Assembly (NCBI RefSeq): GCF_007997085.1
Contig: NZ_VORR01000018.1
Location: forward strand, 1 to 64,000
Direction of reading: 5' to 3'
DNA length: 64,000 nucleotides
Source: Polaribacter sp. IC066
GTDB lineage: Bacteria > Bacteroidota > Bacteroidia > Flavobacteriales > Flavobacteriaceae
Positions within the stretch are counted from its first letter, which is position 1; the number at the start of each line of letters is the position of its first letter. The translations under genes and the position numbers were made by a program. Shown one piece after another: positions 24,679-34,002 of this stretch. The notes below the pieces were generated by a model that was not told the DNA's origin, made no database searches, and saw only the letters and a list, made by a program, of their open reading frames with translations.

Positions 24679-26799
24679 TTGAAAACACAAACCCATATTC
24701 TTTTAAAAAATATCTTCGGATATGAAAACTTTCGTCCGTTACAGGAAGAAATCATCAACCGAACCATTGACGGAAAAGACAGTTTTGTTTTAATGCCAAC
24801 TGGTGGCGGAAAATCGATGTGTTTCCAGATTCCTGCAATGATTTTTAACGGAATTACCATTGTAGTTTCTCCGCTTATTTCATTAATGAAAGACCAAGTA
24901 CAAGCCCTAAAATCAAACGGAATAAAAGCCGATTTCTTTAACAGCTCTAATTCTCCACAAGAAGAAAATGATGTTATTAATAGAGCGATGAATGGTGAAT
25001 TACAATTATTGTATTTATCTCCAGAAAAATTAATATCGGTTAGCAACACTTGGTTAAAACAACTCAATATAAAATTAGTCGCTATTGATGAAGCACATTG
25101 TGTAAGCATGTGGGGTCATGATTTTAGACCAGAATACACCCAACTAAAGGTTTTTAGAAACTCGCTACCAAATGTACCTTTTATGGCATTAACTGCCACG
25201 GCAGATAAATCTGCCAGAAAAGATATTGAGCAACAATTAGGCTTAACAAACTCTAAATTATTTATTTCTTCTTTTGATAGAAAAAATTTAAGCATAGAAG
25301 TACGCGGGCAAGTGCAAAAGAAGAAAAAGCTCGAAGAAATTGGTCATTTTATAAAACGAAGAAAAAACGAAAGTGGTATTATTTATTGTTTAAGTAGAAA
25401 AAACACCGAAGAAGTAGCTAATTATTTAAAACAAGAGGGGCATTCTGTTGCGTTTTACCACGCAGGTATGAATCATGAAGAAAGAGAAAATACCCAAACC
25501 GATTTTATAAATGATGACACAAAAATAATTGTTGCCACGATAGCATTCGGAATGGGGATTGATAAATCGAATGTTCGTTTTGTGATTCATTATAATTTAC
25601 CAAAAAACCTCGAAGGTTATTACCAAGAAATAGGGAGAGCTGGAAGAGACGGATTGCCATCAGAAACAATGCTGTATTATAATATGAGAGATTTTGTGTT
25701 GTACAGCCAATTTGCAGATAATGGCGCAAATTCATTGATGCAAAAAGAAAAGTTAAATAGAATGCTTCAATTTGCAGAAGCTAAATCGTGTAGAAGAAAA
25801 ATATTACTGTCTTATTTTGGAGAACATCTTTCTGAAAATTGCGGCAATTGCGATGTTTGCCAAAATCCTCCTAAAGATTTTGAAGGAACTATTTTATCAC
25901 AAAAAGCACTTTCAGGAATCGCAAGAATGAAAGAAAAAGACGGAATTACCATGTTAATTAATGTGTTAAGAGGAAGTAATAATGCAGATATTTATGCAAA
26001 AAAATATGCTGGTTTAAAAACATACGGAATAGGGAAAGATATTTCTTTTTTTGACTGGCGAGATTATGTGATTCAAATGGCAAACCAAGGGCTCATAGAA
26101 ATAATGTATGCAGAAAGTTCTGCTTTAAAAATAACAAACATTGGTTGGAAAGTTTTAAAAGGAGAAAAAACAATACGATTAACAACTCCTGTAAGTCCAG
26201 ATGATAAAAAGAAGCAAGATAAAGCCGTAAAAATTTCATCGATAGGCGAAACCAATAGCGATTTATTTACAGAGCTCAAAAAAATAAGGTATGCCATTGC
26301 AAAAGAAGAAAATATGCCAGCGTATATTATCTTTAATGACAAATCATTAAAATTAATGGCAAGCGAACTTCCTACAACCGAAAATGAATTTTTGGCCATT
26401 TCTGGGGTTGGAATGAACAAAATGGAAAAGTATGGTGCCGAATTTATGACTGTAATTCGCAAATTTAAAAGTGTAGCCAAACCTCGAAAAATTTCTACCA
26501 CACAAAAAACTTTTAATTTTTACAAAGATGGTTTGCATCCCACAGAAATTGCTAAAAAAAGAAGCTTATCAATTACTACTATTTTTTCGCATTTATCTCA
26601 ATTATATTACGAAGGAAAAGAAATTGAATTAGAAAAGTATGTATCCAAAGAAACTTTAAATAACGTAAGAATAGCTTTTAATCATTTTGATCGAAAAATA
26701 GAATTGAAACCAATTTATGACAAACTAAACGAAGAAGTTTCTTATTGGGAAATAAGAGTAAGTATTACGCTAATTTTAAAAAATGAGTATAGCAAGTAA
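24679..26799 (+). CDS. recQ: RecQ-family ATP-dependent DNA helicase
   Basis: A 706-residue 3'-5' helicase for recombination and repair. Start is TTG at 24679. Motif 0 FRPLQEEII, Walker A MPTGGGKSMCFQ, DEAHCVSMWGHDFRPEY, motif V/VI IAFGMGIDKSNVRFVIH and QEIGRAGRDGLP are intact. Then follow the zinc-binding cysteines (SCRR...CGNCDVCQNP), a winged-helix RQC region, an HRDC domain at about 525-600 and a C-terminal HTH (GLHPTEIAKKRSLSITTIFS). A TACTTTTG -7-like box lies at 24652-24659. The 185-nt gap before it contains nothing else obvious. Confidence 0.95.
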   Translation: MKTQTHILLKNIFGYENFRPLQEEIINRTIDGKDSFVLMPTGGGKSMCFQIPAMIFNGITIVVSPLISLMKDQVQALKSNGIKADFFNSSNSPQEENDVINRAMNGELQLLYLSPEKLISVSNTWLKQLNIKLVAIDEAHCVSMWGHDFRPEYTQLKVFRNSLPNVPFMALTATADKSARKDIEQQLGLTNSKLFISSFDRKNLSIEVRGQVQKKKKLEEIGHFIKRRKNESGIIYCLSRKNTEEVANYLKQEGHSVAFYHAGMNHEERENTQTDFINDDTKIIVATIAFGMGIDKSNVRFVIHYNLPKNLEGYYQEIGRAGRDGLPSETMLYYNMRDFVLYSQFADNGANSLMQKEKLNRMLQFAEAKSCRRKILLSYFGEHLSENCGNCDVCQNPPKDFEGTILSQKALSGIARMKEKDGITMLINVLRGSNNADIYAKKYAGLKTYGIGKDISFFDWRDYVIQMANQGLIEIMYAESSALKITNIGWKVLKGEKTIRLTTPVSPDDKKKQDKAVKISSIGETNSDLFTELKKIRYAIAKEENMPAYIIFNDKSLKLMASELPTTENEFLAISGVGMNKMEKYGAEFMTVIRKFKSVAKPRKISTTQKTFNFYKDGLHPTEIAKKRSLSITTIFSHLSQLYYEGKEIELEKYVSKETLNNVRIAFNHFDRKIELKPIYDKLNEEVSYWEIRVSITLILKNEYSK

Positions 26800-26959
26800 C
26801 TCATCAAAAGAAACAAAACCGATTTACCTTTAGAGTTTCAACCAAAATTCAGCCATAATAATTTCATAAACAGCAATAATCAAAATAACATGTATACTAT
26901 TTTGCTTTTTAAAACTCGCGTAGCAGTTACATAAATATTTTACCTCCTTAAAATATCAT

Positions 26960-26993
26960 ACCTAACAGGTTTTATAAACCTGTTAGGTCTTTT
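26960..26993. terminator. Bidirectional terminator between recQ and fhs
   Basis: ACCTAACAGGTT (26960-26971) pairs perfectly with AACCTGTTAGGT (26977-26988), followed by CTTTTCT. The genes converge here. This 12-bp stem also resembles a widespread flavobacterial CCTAACAGGTTT palindrome. Confidence 0.75.
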
Positions 26994-26999
26994 CTTATA

Positions 27000-28676
27000 T
27001 TAAGACAACCCAGAAATCACTCCGTTATCATCAATCATCATATTTTCTGAAGCCGGAATTGATGGCAACCCAGGCATTCGCATCATTTTTCCTAGAATAG
27101 GAATTAAAAACTGTGCGCCGGCAGCAATCTCAATTTCTCGAACCGTTATTGTAAACCCTGTAGGACAACCAATTAACTGCTCATCATCTGAAAAAGATTT
27201 TTGTGTTTTCGCCATACAAATGGCAAAATCATTAAATCCCAATCTGTCAATTCTCTTTAAATTTAGTTTTGCTTGGTTGGTAAATGCAACATTTTTAGCC
27301 CCATAGATTTCTTTCGCAATTTTTTCTATTTTTTCTTTTACAGGACTTTTCCAATCATACAAAGGTTTGTAAATAGTTGCTTTATTTTCCACCACATTTA
27401 CAACCGCTTTTGCTAAATTTTTAGTTCCTTCTCCGCCTTTCGCCCATCCTTCTGATAAAACAGCCTCTACTCCTAAACCTGCGCATTTCTCAATTATAAA
27501 ACGAACTTCTTCATCAGCATCAGAAATAAAAGAATTAATTGCTACAACGGGCTCAATATTAAATTTTCGAATATTTTCTATATGTTTCTCAAGATTTTTG
27601 AAACCTTCTTTAACCCTTTCTATATTTGGCGTATTGTACTCGTCTGCTTTTGCACCCCCATGATGACGCAAAGCTCTAATCGTTGCCACCAAAACAACGC
27701 ATTTAGGATTTAAATTAGCAAATTGAGATTTGATATTCAAGAATTTTTCTGCCCCTAAATCTGCCCCAAACCCGGCCTCCGTAACCACATAATCAGACAG
27801 CGATAAACCCATTTTCGTAGCAATAATGGTATTGGTTCCTTGCGCAATATTCGCAAATGGACCACCATGAATTATTGCTGGATTCCCCTCTAAAGTTTGC
27901 ACTAAATTGGGTTTAATAGCATCTTTTAATAAAATAGTCATGGCATTTTCTGCTTTTAAATCGCGTGCAAAAACAGGTGTGTTATCAAAAGTAAATCCGA
28001 CTAAAATATTCCCTAAACGTTCTTTTAAATTCCCTAGATTAGATGCCATACAAAGAATTGCCATTACTTCTGATGCCGGTGTAATATTAAATCCGTCTTG
28101 TCTTGGCACTCCATTTGCGCTACCACCCAAGCCAATTGTAATATCTCTTAAAGCACGATCATTCATATCAATCACCCGTTTCCAAAGAACGGTTCTAGCA
28201 TCAATATTTAAATTATTGGTTTTGCTTTGAATATTGTTATCAATTAAAGCCGACAATAAATTATTCGCCTTTTCGATTGCATTAAAATCGCCTGTAAAAT
28301 GGAGGTTAATATCTTCCATTGGTATAACTTGAGAATATCCGCCCCCAGCAGCGCCACCTTTTATACCAAAAACAGGCCCTAGAGAAGGTTCTCTTAAAAC
28401 TACGGTTGCTTGTTTTCCTATTTTATTTAATCCTTCAGTTAAACCAATAGAAACCGTTGTTTTTCCTTCGCCTGCGGGTGTTGGAGTTAACGCCGTAACT
28501 AAAACCAAATTACTTTTTTCTATTTTTTTAGCATCAATAAGTGATAAAGGTAATTTTGCTTTGTATTTACCATACATTTCTAAAACATCTTCATCTACCT
28601 GAAGTTTTTTAGCAATTTCTTTAATGTGTTGCAATTTTTTAGCCTGCGCTATTTGTATATCTGAAAGATGTGACAT
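27000..28676 (-). CDS. fhs: Formate-tetrahydrofolate ligase
   Basis: Makes 10-formyl-THF from formate, ATP and tetrahydrofolate for one-carbon metabolism. The P-loop is TPAGEGKTTVSIGLTEGL, with the family block REPSLGPVFGIKGGAAGGGY, HFTGDFNAIEKANNL, FDNTPVFARDLKAENAM and the ending GMMRMPGLPSIPA-like KMMRMPGLPSIPASENM. I choose MSHLSDIQIA at 28676 (558 residues, the usual length). An in-frame ATG at 28712 would add 12 lysine-rich residues. Single gene, convergent with recQ. Confidence 0.95.
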   Translation of the reverse strand: MSHLSDIQIAQAKKLQHIKEIAKKLQVDEDVLEMYGKYKAKLPLSLIDAKKIEKSNLVLVTALTPTPAGEGKTTVSIGLTEGLNKIGKQATVVLREPSLGPVFGIKGGAAGGGYSQVIPMEDINLHFTGDFNAIEKANNLLSALIDNNIQSKTNNLNIDARTVLWKRVIDMNDRALRDITIGLGGSANGVPRQDGFNITPASEVMAILCMASNLGNLKERLGNILVGFTFDNTPVFARDLKAENAMTILLKDAIKPNLVQTLEGNPAIIHGGPFANIAQGTNTIIATKMGLSLSDYVVTEAGFGADLGAEKFLNIKSQFANLNPKCVVLVATIRALRHHGGAKADEYNTPNIERVKEGFKNLEKHIENIRKFNIEPVVAINSFISDADEEVRFIIEKCAGLGVEAVLSEGWAKGGEGTKNLAKAVVNVVENKATIYKPLYDWKSPVKEKIEKIAKEIYGAKNVAFTNQAKLNLKRIDRLGFNDFAICMAKTQKSFSDDEQLIGCPTGFTITVREIEIAAGAQFLIPILGKMMRMPGLPSIPASENMMIDDNGVISGLS

Positions 28677-28847
28677 ATTCTTACTAATTAGAAGTTTTTT
28701 TTTTGGATTCATAAATTTAAGGTAATCCTTTTAAATAATTCATACTAATATACTGTTATTCGCTAAAAAAATTATAGCATTAATAAGGCTCTAATAATGT
28801 TCTTCTTTAAGGTTCATTTTTACCTCTAAAGAAAGCAATCTTTTTTA

Positions 28848-28855
28848 TATATTTG
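28848..28855 (+). promoter_or_regulatory. -7 box 4 nt before a start codon (possible leaderless mRNA)
   Basis: TATATTTG fits TAnnTTTG and is followed by ACGC and the ATG at 28860. Spacing is identical to that at the trp leader. A -33 TTTG is not visible (the region is T-rich), so support is moderate. Confidence 0.5.
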
Positions 28856-28859
28856 ACGC

Positions 28860-29462
28860 ATGAATGTAAAATGGTACATTAGTTCACTATTTTTAATCCT
28901 TATTTACTTTGGTGGATTTTATGAGCACGTTTCTATACCTAATCAGGAAATTGTATTAGAATTTGTTGACGCTAAAATCAACCAAAAAAACATTAAAAAT
29001 ACCATTACTGATGTTCAAGAAAAACTTTTAAAAATTGGTGTTTCTAATATTAAAATTCAGAAAACAGAAAATGGCACACTAAAAATTTCTTATTACAGTG
29101 ATGTACCTGTTCATAAAATTAAGGATGCCCTTTCAAAAGAGCATCAACTGGTTTTAAATAAGCAATCAAAAAATAATCAGCAAAACCATTCTTATTCTGA
29201 TTATAATATTAATATCTATCAATTAACGAATGAAGTAGACATCTCTAATCTTGATGATCAGTTTATATTTGAAATTAAACCTAGCACAGATAGATCTACA
29301 TCGAATTATAAGTACGCTCTTGTAAGAAATTTTAAAATACACAAAGCAAACCAACTTTTTAAGACAGCCTTTAATGCTGCTAAAAAAAGTCCTTTTACAA
29401 AAGATAGAACTTCAAATAAAGAGCCAGAAGTTAGAGCTGGACCCCATGTTTACTACATCTAA
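28860..29462 (+). CDS. Conserved-looking single-TM protein upstream of secDF, unknown function
   Basis: A 200-residue protein with an N-terminal membrane anchor (residues 5-20, YISSLFLILIYFGGFY). A periplasmic alpha/beta domain follows: EIVLEFVDAKINQKNIKNTI, TDVQEKLLKIGVSNIKIQK and SYYSDVPVHKIKDAL. The strand-helix-strand order with a helix labelled by VQEKLLKIGV resembles small ferredoxin-like modules such as the SecD head. That is impression only. The low-complexity middle (NKQSKNNQQNHSYSDY) and the end (EVRAGPHVYYI) are unlike known domains. It lies 153 nt before secDF on the same strand. Confidence 0.55.
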   Translation: MNVKWYISSLFLILIYFGGFYEHVSIPNQEIVLEFVDAKINQKNIKNTITDVQEKLLKIGVSNIKIQKTENGTLKISYYSDVPVHKIKDALSKEHQLVLNKQSKNNQQNHSYSDYNINIYQLTNEVDISNLDDQFIFEIKPSTDRSTSNYKYALVRNFKIHKANQLFKTAFNAAKKSPFTKDRTSNKEPEVRAGPHVYYI

Positions 29463-29546
29463 AAATGTATTAGTTTACATATTTCTTAAACTACCATAAA
29501 CAAATGAGTTTGAAACTCATGATTAAAAAACATTCCGCAAAAATAA

Positions 29547-29579
29547 TTGTTAAATTTTAAACGAAGTTATATATATTTG
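29547..29579 (+). promoter_or_regulatory. Promoter of secDF
   Basis: TTG at 29547-29549, a 22-nt spacer, then TATATTTG at 29572-29579. It rules out the in-frame upstream TTG/ATG-like start at 29547 and supports the ATG at 29616. Confidence 0.65.
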
Positions 29580-29615
29580 CTCGCTTTAAAATTTTTGACC
29601 ATTAAAACATATAAA

Positions 29616-32597
29616 ATGCAAAACAAAGGACTTATTAAATTATTCGCAATCCTCTTTGGGTTAGTGAGTTTGTACCAATTATCATTTACTTTTTTAGCTA
29701 ATAAAGTAGAAGATGATGCCGTAATTTATGCTGATAGCAAGGCTATTGACGATGATGCTAGACAAAAAGCCACTTTCGAAAGAAAATTTTTAGACAGTGT
29801 TGCTAATAAAGAAATCATCGATTTAAAATTTGCACAGTACACGTATAACGATGTTAAAGACAAAGAAATGAATCTTGGTCTTGACTTAAAAGGAGGTATC
29901 AACGCAATTTTACAGGTTTCTGTAAAAGAGGTTTTAAAAAGCCTTTCTAATGAATCTAAAAACGAAGCTTTCAATAACGCTTTAGAGGCTGCAGATGTTA
30001 GACAGAAAAACAGTAATCTAAATTATTTAGATTTATTTTTCGAAGAATTTGAAAAAATTGCTGGAACTACAAAATTAAGTGATCCTTCTATTTTTGGAAC
30101 AAAGGCTTTAAGCGAAAAGATTTCTTTTGATGAGGGTAACCTTACCGTAAAAGAAACATTACAAGAAGAAATTAACAGTTCTATTGGTACTGCTTTTGAA
30201 GTATTAAGAAGTAGAATTGATAAATTTGGTGTAACACAACCCAACATACAAAGAATAGGAAATTCAGGTAGAATTCAAGTTGAATTACCAGGAGCTAGAG
30301 ATATTGATCGTGTTATTAAGTTAATTACAAGTAAAGCTGAACTGCAGTTTTGGGAAGTGCATACCAATGCAGAGGTTCAAAACTTTTTCTTTGAAGCGAA
30401 CGCTAAAGTTGCTGAATTATTAAAAGACGATTCGGTTATAGAGAAAGAAAAAGATTCTGTTAAAACAGATGACATTGACGCTTTATTAGGCGAAGAAGCA
30501 GATTCTACGAAAGTTCAAAATAATTTATTTACCTATTTACTTCCTAATGTTGCACAATCGCAGCAACAATTAAGTTCTTTAGTGGCACAAGCTAGAGTTT
30601 TAGATACTGCAAGAGTAAATGACTTGTTAAAGAACAAAGAAGTAAGAGCTTTGCTTCCTAAAGAATTAAAATACGTTAAATTTTTATGGAATTACAAATC
30701 TAATGAAGGAGTTGATGGTACTGAAATCATTGAATTATATGCCATAAAAGGAAACAGAAATGACAGCCCAACTATAGAAGGTGATGTTATTTTAGATGCT
30801 AGACAAGATTTTGATCAATTGAGTAAACCAGTTGTTAGTATGACTATGAATAGCTCTGGAACAAAACAATGGGCAAAAATGACTGCCGATAATGTAGGGA
30901 ATTTTGTTGCTGTTGTTCTAGATGATTATGTGTATACAGCACCTTCTGTAAACCAAGCAATTACTGGTGGTAATACACAGATTTCTGGTGGTACCATGAC
31001 TATTGAAGAAGCAGAAGATATTTCTACTGTTTTAAAAGCTGGTAAACTACCTGCTGCTGCGAGTATTATTCAAGCAGAAATTGTTGGGCCATCTTTAGGG
31101 CAAGACTCTATCGATGCTTCTATAAGCTCATTTGGTTTGGCAATTCTTTTGGTTTTACTTTGGATGATTCTCTATTATGGTAAAGCTGGTTTATATGCTG
31201 ATATTGCTTTGTTGGTAAACATCTTATTTATATTCGGAATTTTAGCTTCGTTTAACGCGGTGTTAACGTTACCCGGTATTGCAGGAATTATCTTAACCAT
31301 TGGTATGTCTGTAGATGCCAACGTAATTATCTTTGAAAGGATTAAAGAAGGATTATTCAAAAAGAAAGGTTTAAAACAATCGGTAGAAGAAGGTTTCTCT
31401 ATAAAGGGCGCTTTATCTGCTATTATTGATGCAAACATTACAACCTTATTAACCGGTATAATTTTATATGTTTTTGGTACAGGACCTATTAAAGGTTTTG
31501 CCTTAACCTTAATGATTGGTATTGCAACCTCATTATTTACAGCAGTATTTATTACTCGTTTGTTAATTGATGGCGCTGTTCAGAAAGATGCTAAATTAAC
31601 CTTTGACACTTCTGTTTCTAAAGGCTGGTTCCAGAATATTAATGTTGAGTTCTTAAAAAAACGTAAAATTGCTTACGTTATATCTGGTGCAATTATTATT
31701 GGAGGTCTTATTTCTATTTTTACCCTTGGTTTAAAACAAGGAGTTGACTTTAAAGGAGGTCGCTCTTATGAAGTTCGTTTTGATAAGAACATGAGTGCAA
31801 CAGAAGTTGCTACAACTTTAAAAGATGTTTTCGGTTCTGCACCAGAGGTTAAAACTTATGGTTCTGATATCAAATTAAAAATAACTACCGCTTACAGAAT
31901 TGATGAAGAAGGGCAAGAAGTAGATAACGAAGTTCAGACTACTTTATACAATGGTTTAAAACCTTATTTAGGCGAAACTACCTATGAAGATTTTAAACCC
32001 GGCTTTGAGAAAAGTGAAAATGACATGGGTGTTTTAAGTTATATTAAAGTATCTCCAACAATTGCAGATGATATTAAAACATCTGCTTTGTATGCCGTTT
32101 TTGGCTCTTTGTTAATTGTTTTCTTATATATTTTATTAAGGTTTAGAAAGATTTCTTTCTCTATTGGTGCTGTAGCTGCAGTTTTTCATGATGTATTAAT
32201 CGTATTAGCTGTATTCTCTATTACCTATAGTTTTATGCCTTTTGATATGGAAATTGGCCAATCTTTTATTGCCGCCATCTTAACAGTAGTTGGGTACTCT
32301 CTAAATGATACCGTTGTAATTTTCGATAGAATTAGAGAATTTACAGAAACCCATTCAAAATGGAAATATAGTAAAGTTGTAGACAAAGCATTAAGTTCTA
32401 CTTTAGGAAGAACAATAAATACCTCTTTTACAACATTATTAGTAATGTCTGCTATCTTTTTATTCGGTGGAGATTCTATTAAAGGATTTATGTTTGCCTT
32501 AATTATTGGTGTGGCAGTAGGTACTTACTCATCATTATTTGTGGCAACACCAATCATGTTTGACACTTCTAAAAAAGAAGAAAAAATAGAAGAATAA
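29616..32597 (+). CDS. secDF: Fused protein translocase subunit SecDF
   Basis: An RND-type membrane protein that uses the proton gradient to pull exported proteins through SecYEG. The start is ATG 29616 (MQNKGLIKLFAILFGLVSLY, 993 residues). The SecD half has TM1, LGLDLKGGINAILQV, periplasmic domain P1 with SRIDKFGVTQPNIQ and ELPGARDIDRV, then five TM helices with GMSVDANVIIFERIKEGL. The SecF half starts at about residue 680 (KKRKIAYVISGAIIIGG, GVDFKGGRSYEVRF) and contains VVGYSLNDTVVIFDRIREF. SecD and SecF fused in one chain is the normal Bacteroidota arrangement. A strong terminator follows. Confidence 0.96.
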   Translation: MQNKGLIKLFAILFGLVSLYQLSFTFLANKVEDDAVIYADSKAIDDDARQKATFERKFLDSVANKEIIDLKFAQYTYNDVKDKEMNLGLDLKGGINAILQVSVKEVLKSLSNESKNEAFNNALEAADVRQKNSNLNYLDLFFEEFEKIAGTTKLSDPSIFGTKALSEKISFDEGNLTVKETLQEEINSSIGTAFEVLRSRIDKFGVTQPNIQRIGNSGRIQVELPGARDIDRVIKLITSKAELQFWEVHTNAEVQNFFFEANAKVAELLKDDSVIEKEKDSVKTDDIDALLGEEADSTKVQNNLFTYLLPNVAQSQQQLSSLVAQARVLDTARVNDLLKNKEVRALLPKELKYVKFLWNYKSNEGVDGTEIIELYAIKGNRNDSPTIEGDVILDARQDFDQLSKPVVSMTMNSSGTKQWAKMTADNVGNFVAVVLDDYVYTAPSVNQAITGGNTQISGGTMTIEEAEDISTVLKAGKLPAAASIIQAEIVGPSLGQDSIDASISSFGLAILLVLLWMILYYGKAGLYADIALLVNILFIFGILASFNAVLTLPGIAGIILTIGMSVDANVIIFERIKEGLFKKKGLKQSVEEGFSIKGALSAIIDANITTLLTGIILYVFGTGPIKGFALTLMIGIATSLFTAVFITRLLIDGAVQKDAKLTFDTSVSKGWFQNINVEFLKKRKIAYVISGAIIIGGLISIFTLGLKQGVDFKGGRSYEVRFDKNMSATEVATTLKDVFGSAPEVKTYGSDIKLKITTAYRIDEEGQEVDNEVQTTLYNGLKPYLGETTYEDFKPGFEKSENDMGVLSYIKVSPTIADDIKTSALYAVFGSLLIVFLYILLRFRKISFSIGAVAAVFHDVLIVLAVFSITYSFMPFDMEIGQSFIAAILTVVGYSLNDTVVIFDRIREFTETHSKWKYSKVVDKALSSTLGRTINTSFTTLLVMSAIFLFGGDSIKGFMFALIIGVAVGTYSSLFVATPIMFDTSKKEEKIEE

Positions 32598-32616
32598 TCT
32601 TATTTAAAGATATATT

Positions 32617-32674
32617 AAAACCGTTTTCTTTATATTGAACTTGTTTCAGTAGCTATAAAGAAAACGGTTTTTTC
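32617..32674. terminator. Terminator of secDF
   Basis: An 18-bp perfect stem AAAACCGTTTTCTTTATA (32617-32634) with TATAAAGAAAACGGTTTT (32654-32671), then TTT. The loop is 19 nt. Confidence 0.88.
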
Positions 32675-32720
32675 TATCCTGTAAGGTTTGTATCAAACTT
32701 AATGCAGTATCTTAAAAACC

Positions 32721-32754
32721 TTGTAGGTATTTATAAATAAGACCTTTATATTTG
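32721..32754 (+). promoter_or_regulatory. Promoter of hpt-adk
   Basis: TTG (32721-32723), a 23-nt spacer and TATATTTG (32747-32754). The 5' leader would be about 35 nt. Confidence 0.6.
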
Positions 32755-32795
32755 CACAAAGATTAAAATTCATTTAATAGCGTTAGTTACAAATA

Positions 32796-33914
32796 ATGAG
32801 CATCATAAAACTTCACGATTTATACTTTAAACCTTATATTCATAAGGAAGAAATATCTGCAATTACTAAATATTTAGCGCAACGTGTAAAAGCGGATTTG
32901 CCAGAAGATGAGGTACCAATTTTTGTTGGAATTTTAAATGGCTGTTTTTTGTTTGCAGCAGATTTCGTTAGAGAATATCAAGGAAATTGCGAAGTTTCAT
33001 TTGTAAAGTTAGCTTCATATCAAGGCACCTCTTCTACCGAAAAAATAAAGCATTTAGTAGGTATTAATGAAAATTTAGAAGGCAGAACTGTTATCATTTT
33101 AGAAGACATAATCGACACAGGTGCAACACTGCAAGAAATTTATAATATTTTTAGACATAAAAACGTAAAACAATTAAAAGTTGCTACCTTATTTTTTAAG
33201 CCAGATGTTTTTAGAAAAGAGCTCCCAATAGATTATATCGGCAAAAGTATTGAAGATAAATTTATTGTTGGTTATGGATTAGATTATGATGGTTTAGGAA
33301 GAAATTACCCAGCAATATATCAACTAACACCACCACCAAAAATGAAAAACATTGTACTATTTGGCCCTCCTGGTGCAGGAAAGGGAACGCAAGCAACCTT
33401 CTTAAAAGAAATGTATAATTTATTGCATATTTCTACAGGAGATGTATTTCGTTTCAATATTAAAAACCAAACAGAACTTGGTCTGTTAGCAAAAAAATAT
33501 ATGGATGAAGGCGATTTAGTGCCTGATGAAGTTACCATAAATATGCTAAAAGCCGAGGTAAATAAAAATGCAGATGCCAATGGTTTTATTTTTGATGGTT
33601 TTCCTAGAACTGAATCTCAAGCAACTGCTTTAGATGAATTTTTAGCTGAAAAAGGAGAACAAATTAATGCGATGGTTGCTTTAGAAGTTCCTGAAGATTT
33701 GCTAGTAGCACGTTTGTTAGAACGCGGAAAAACAAGTGGTAGATCTGATGATACAGACGAAGTTAAAATTAGAAATCGTTTTAACGAATACAATACCAAA
33801 ACTGCTGTTTTAAAAGATTATTTTGAAGCACAACAAAAATATTATGGTATTAATGGTGTGGGTTCTATTGAAGAAATTACACAAAGAATTGCTATAGTAT
33901 TTGATACTTTATAA
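32796..33914 (+). CDS. hpt-adk: Hypoxanthine phosphoribosyltransferase fused to adenylate kinase
   Basis: One 372-residue frame with two complete enzymes. Residues 1 to about 178 form a purine phosphoribosyltransferase with the PRPP loop VIILEDIIDTGATLQE and the hood VGYGLDYDGLGRNYPAIYQL, salvaging hypoxanthine/guanine to IMP/GMP. From about residue 183 (MKNIVLFGPPGAGKGTQATF) comes adenylate kinase, with the P-loop, the AMP-binding HISTGDVFR and GFPRTESQA, and the short-LID form RGKTSGRSDDTDEVKIRNRF. The join is a TPPPK linker and the kinase keeps its own internal Met. The fusion links purine salvage with AMP-to-ADP conversion. I recall such fusions in Flavobacteriaceae. obgE follows 88 nt downstream. 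Confidence 0.95.
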   Translation: MSIIKLHDLYFKPYIHKEEISAITKYLAQRVKADLPEDEVPIFVGILNGCFLFAADFVREYQGNCEVSFVKLASYQGTSSTEKIKHLVGINENLEGRTVIILEDIIDTGATLQEIYNIFRHKNVKQLKVATLFFKPDVFRKELPIDYIGKSIEDKFIVGYGLDYDGLGRNYPAIYQLTPPPKMKNIVLFGPPGAGKGTQATFLKEMYNLLHISTGDVFRFNIKNQTELGLLAKKYMDEGDLVPDEVTINMLKAEVNKNADANGFIFDGFPRTESQATALDEFLAEKGEQINAMVALEVPEDLLVARLLERGKTSGRSDDTDEVKIRNRFNEYNTKTAVLKDYFEAQQKYYGINGVGSIEEITQRIAIVFDTL

Positions 33915-34002
33915 AACGTTTAATCGTTAAATTGTTTATACATTTAGCTGCTTTTAACCATACTGGTTATACCGTAAAAAAATAAACGCATACCTAGAAA
34001 TA

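Noticed and set aside
24642-25109. 155-codon minus-strand frame over recQ
   Set aside because: Antisense to conserved helicase motifs; no recognisable features.
24679-26799. RecQ as part of a defence island
   Set aside because: The protein is a housekeeping RecQ with HRDC; neighbours are mdh and fhs.
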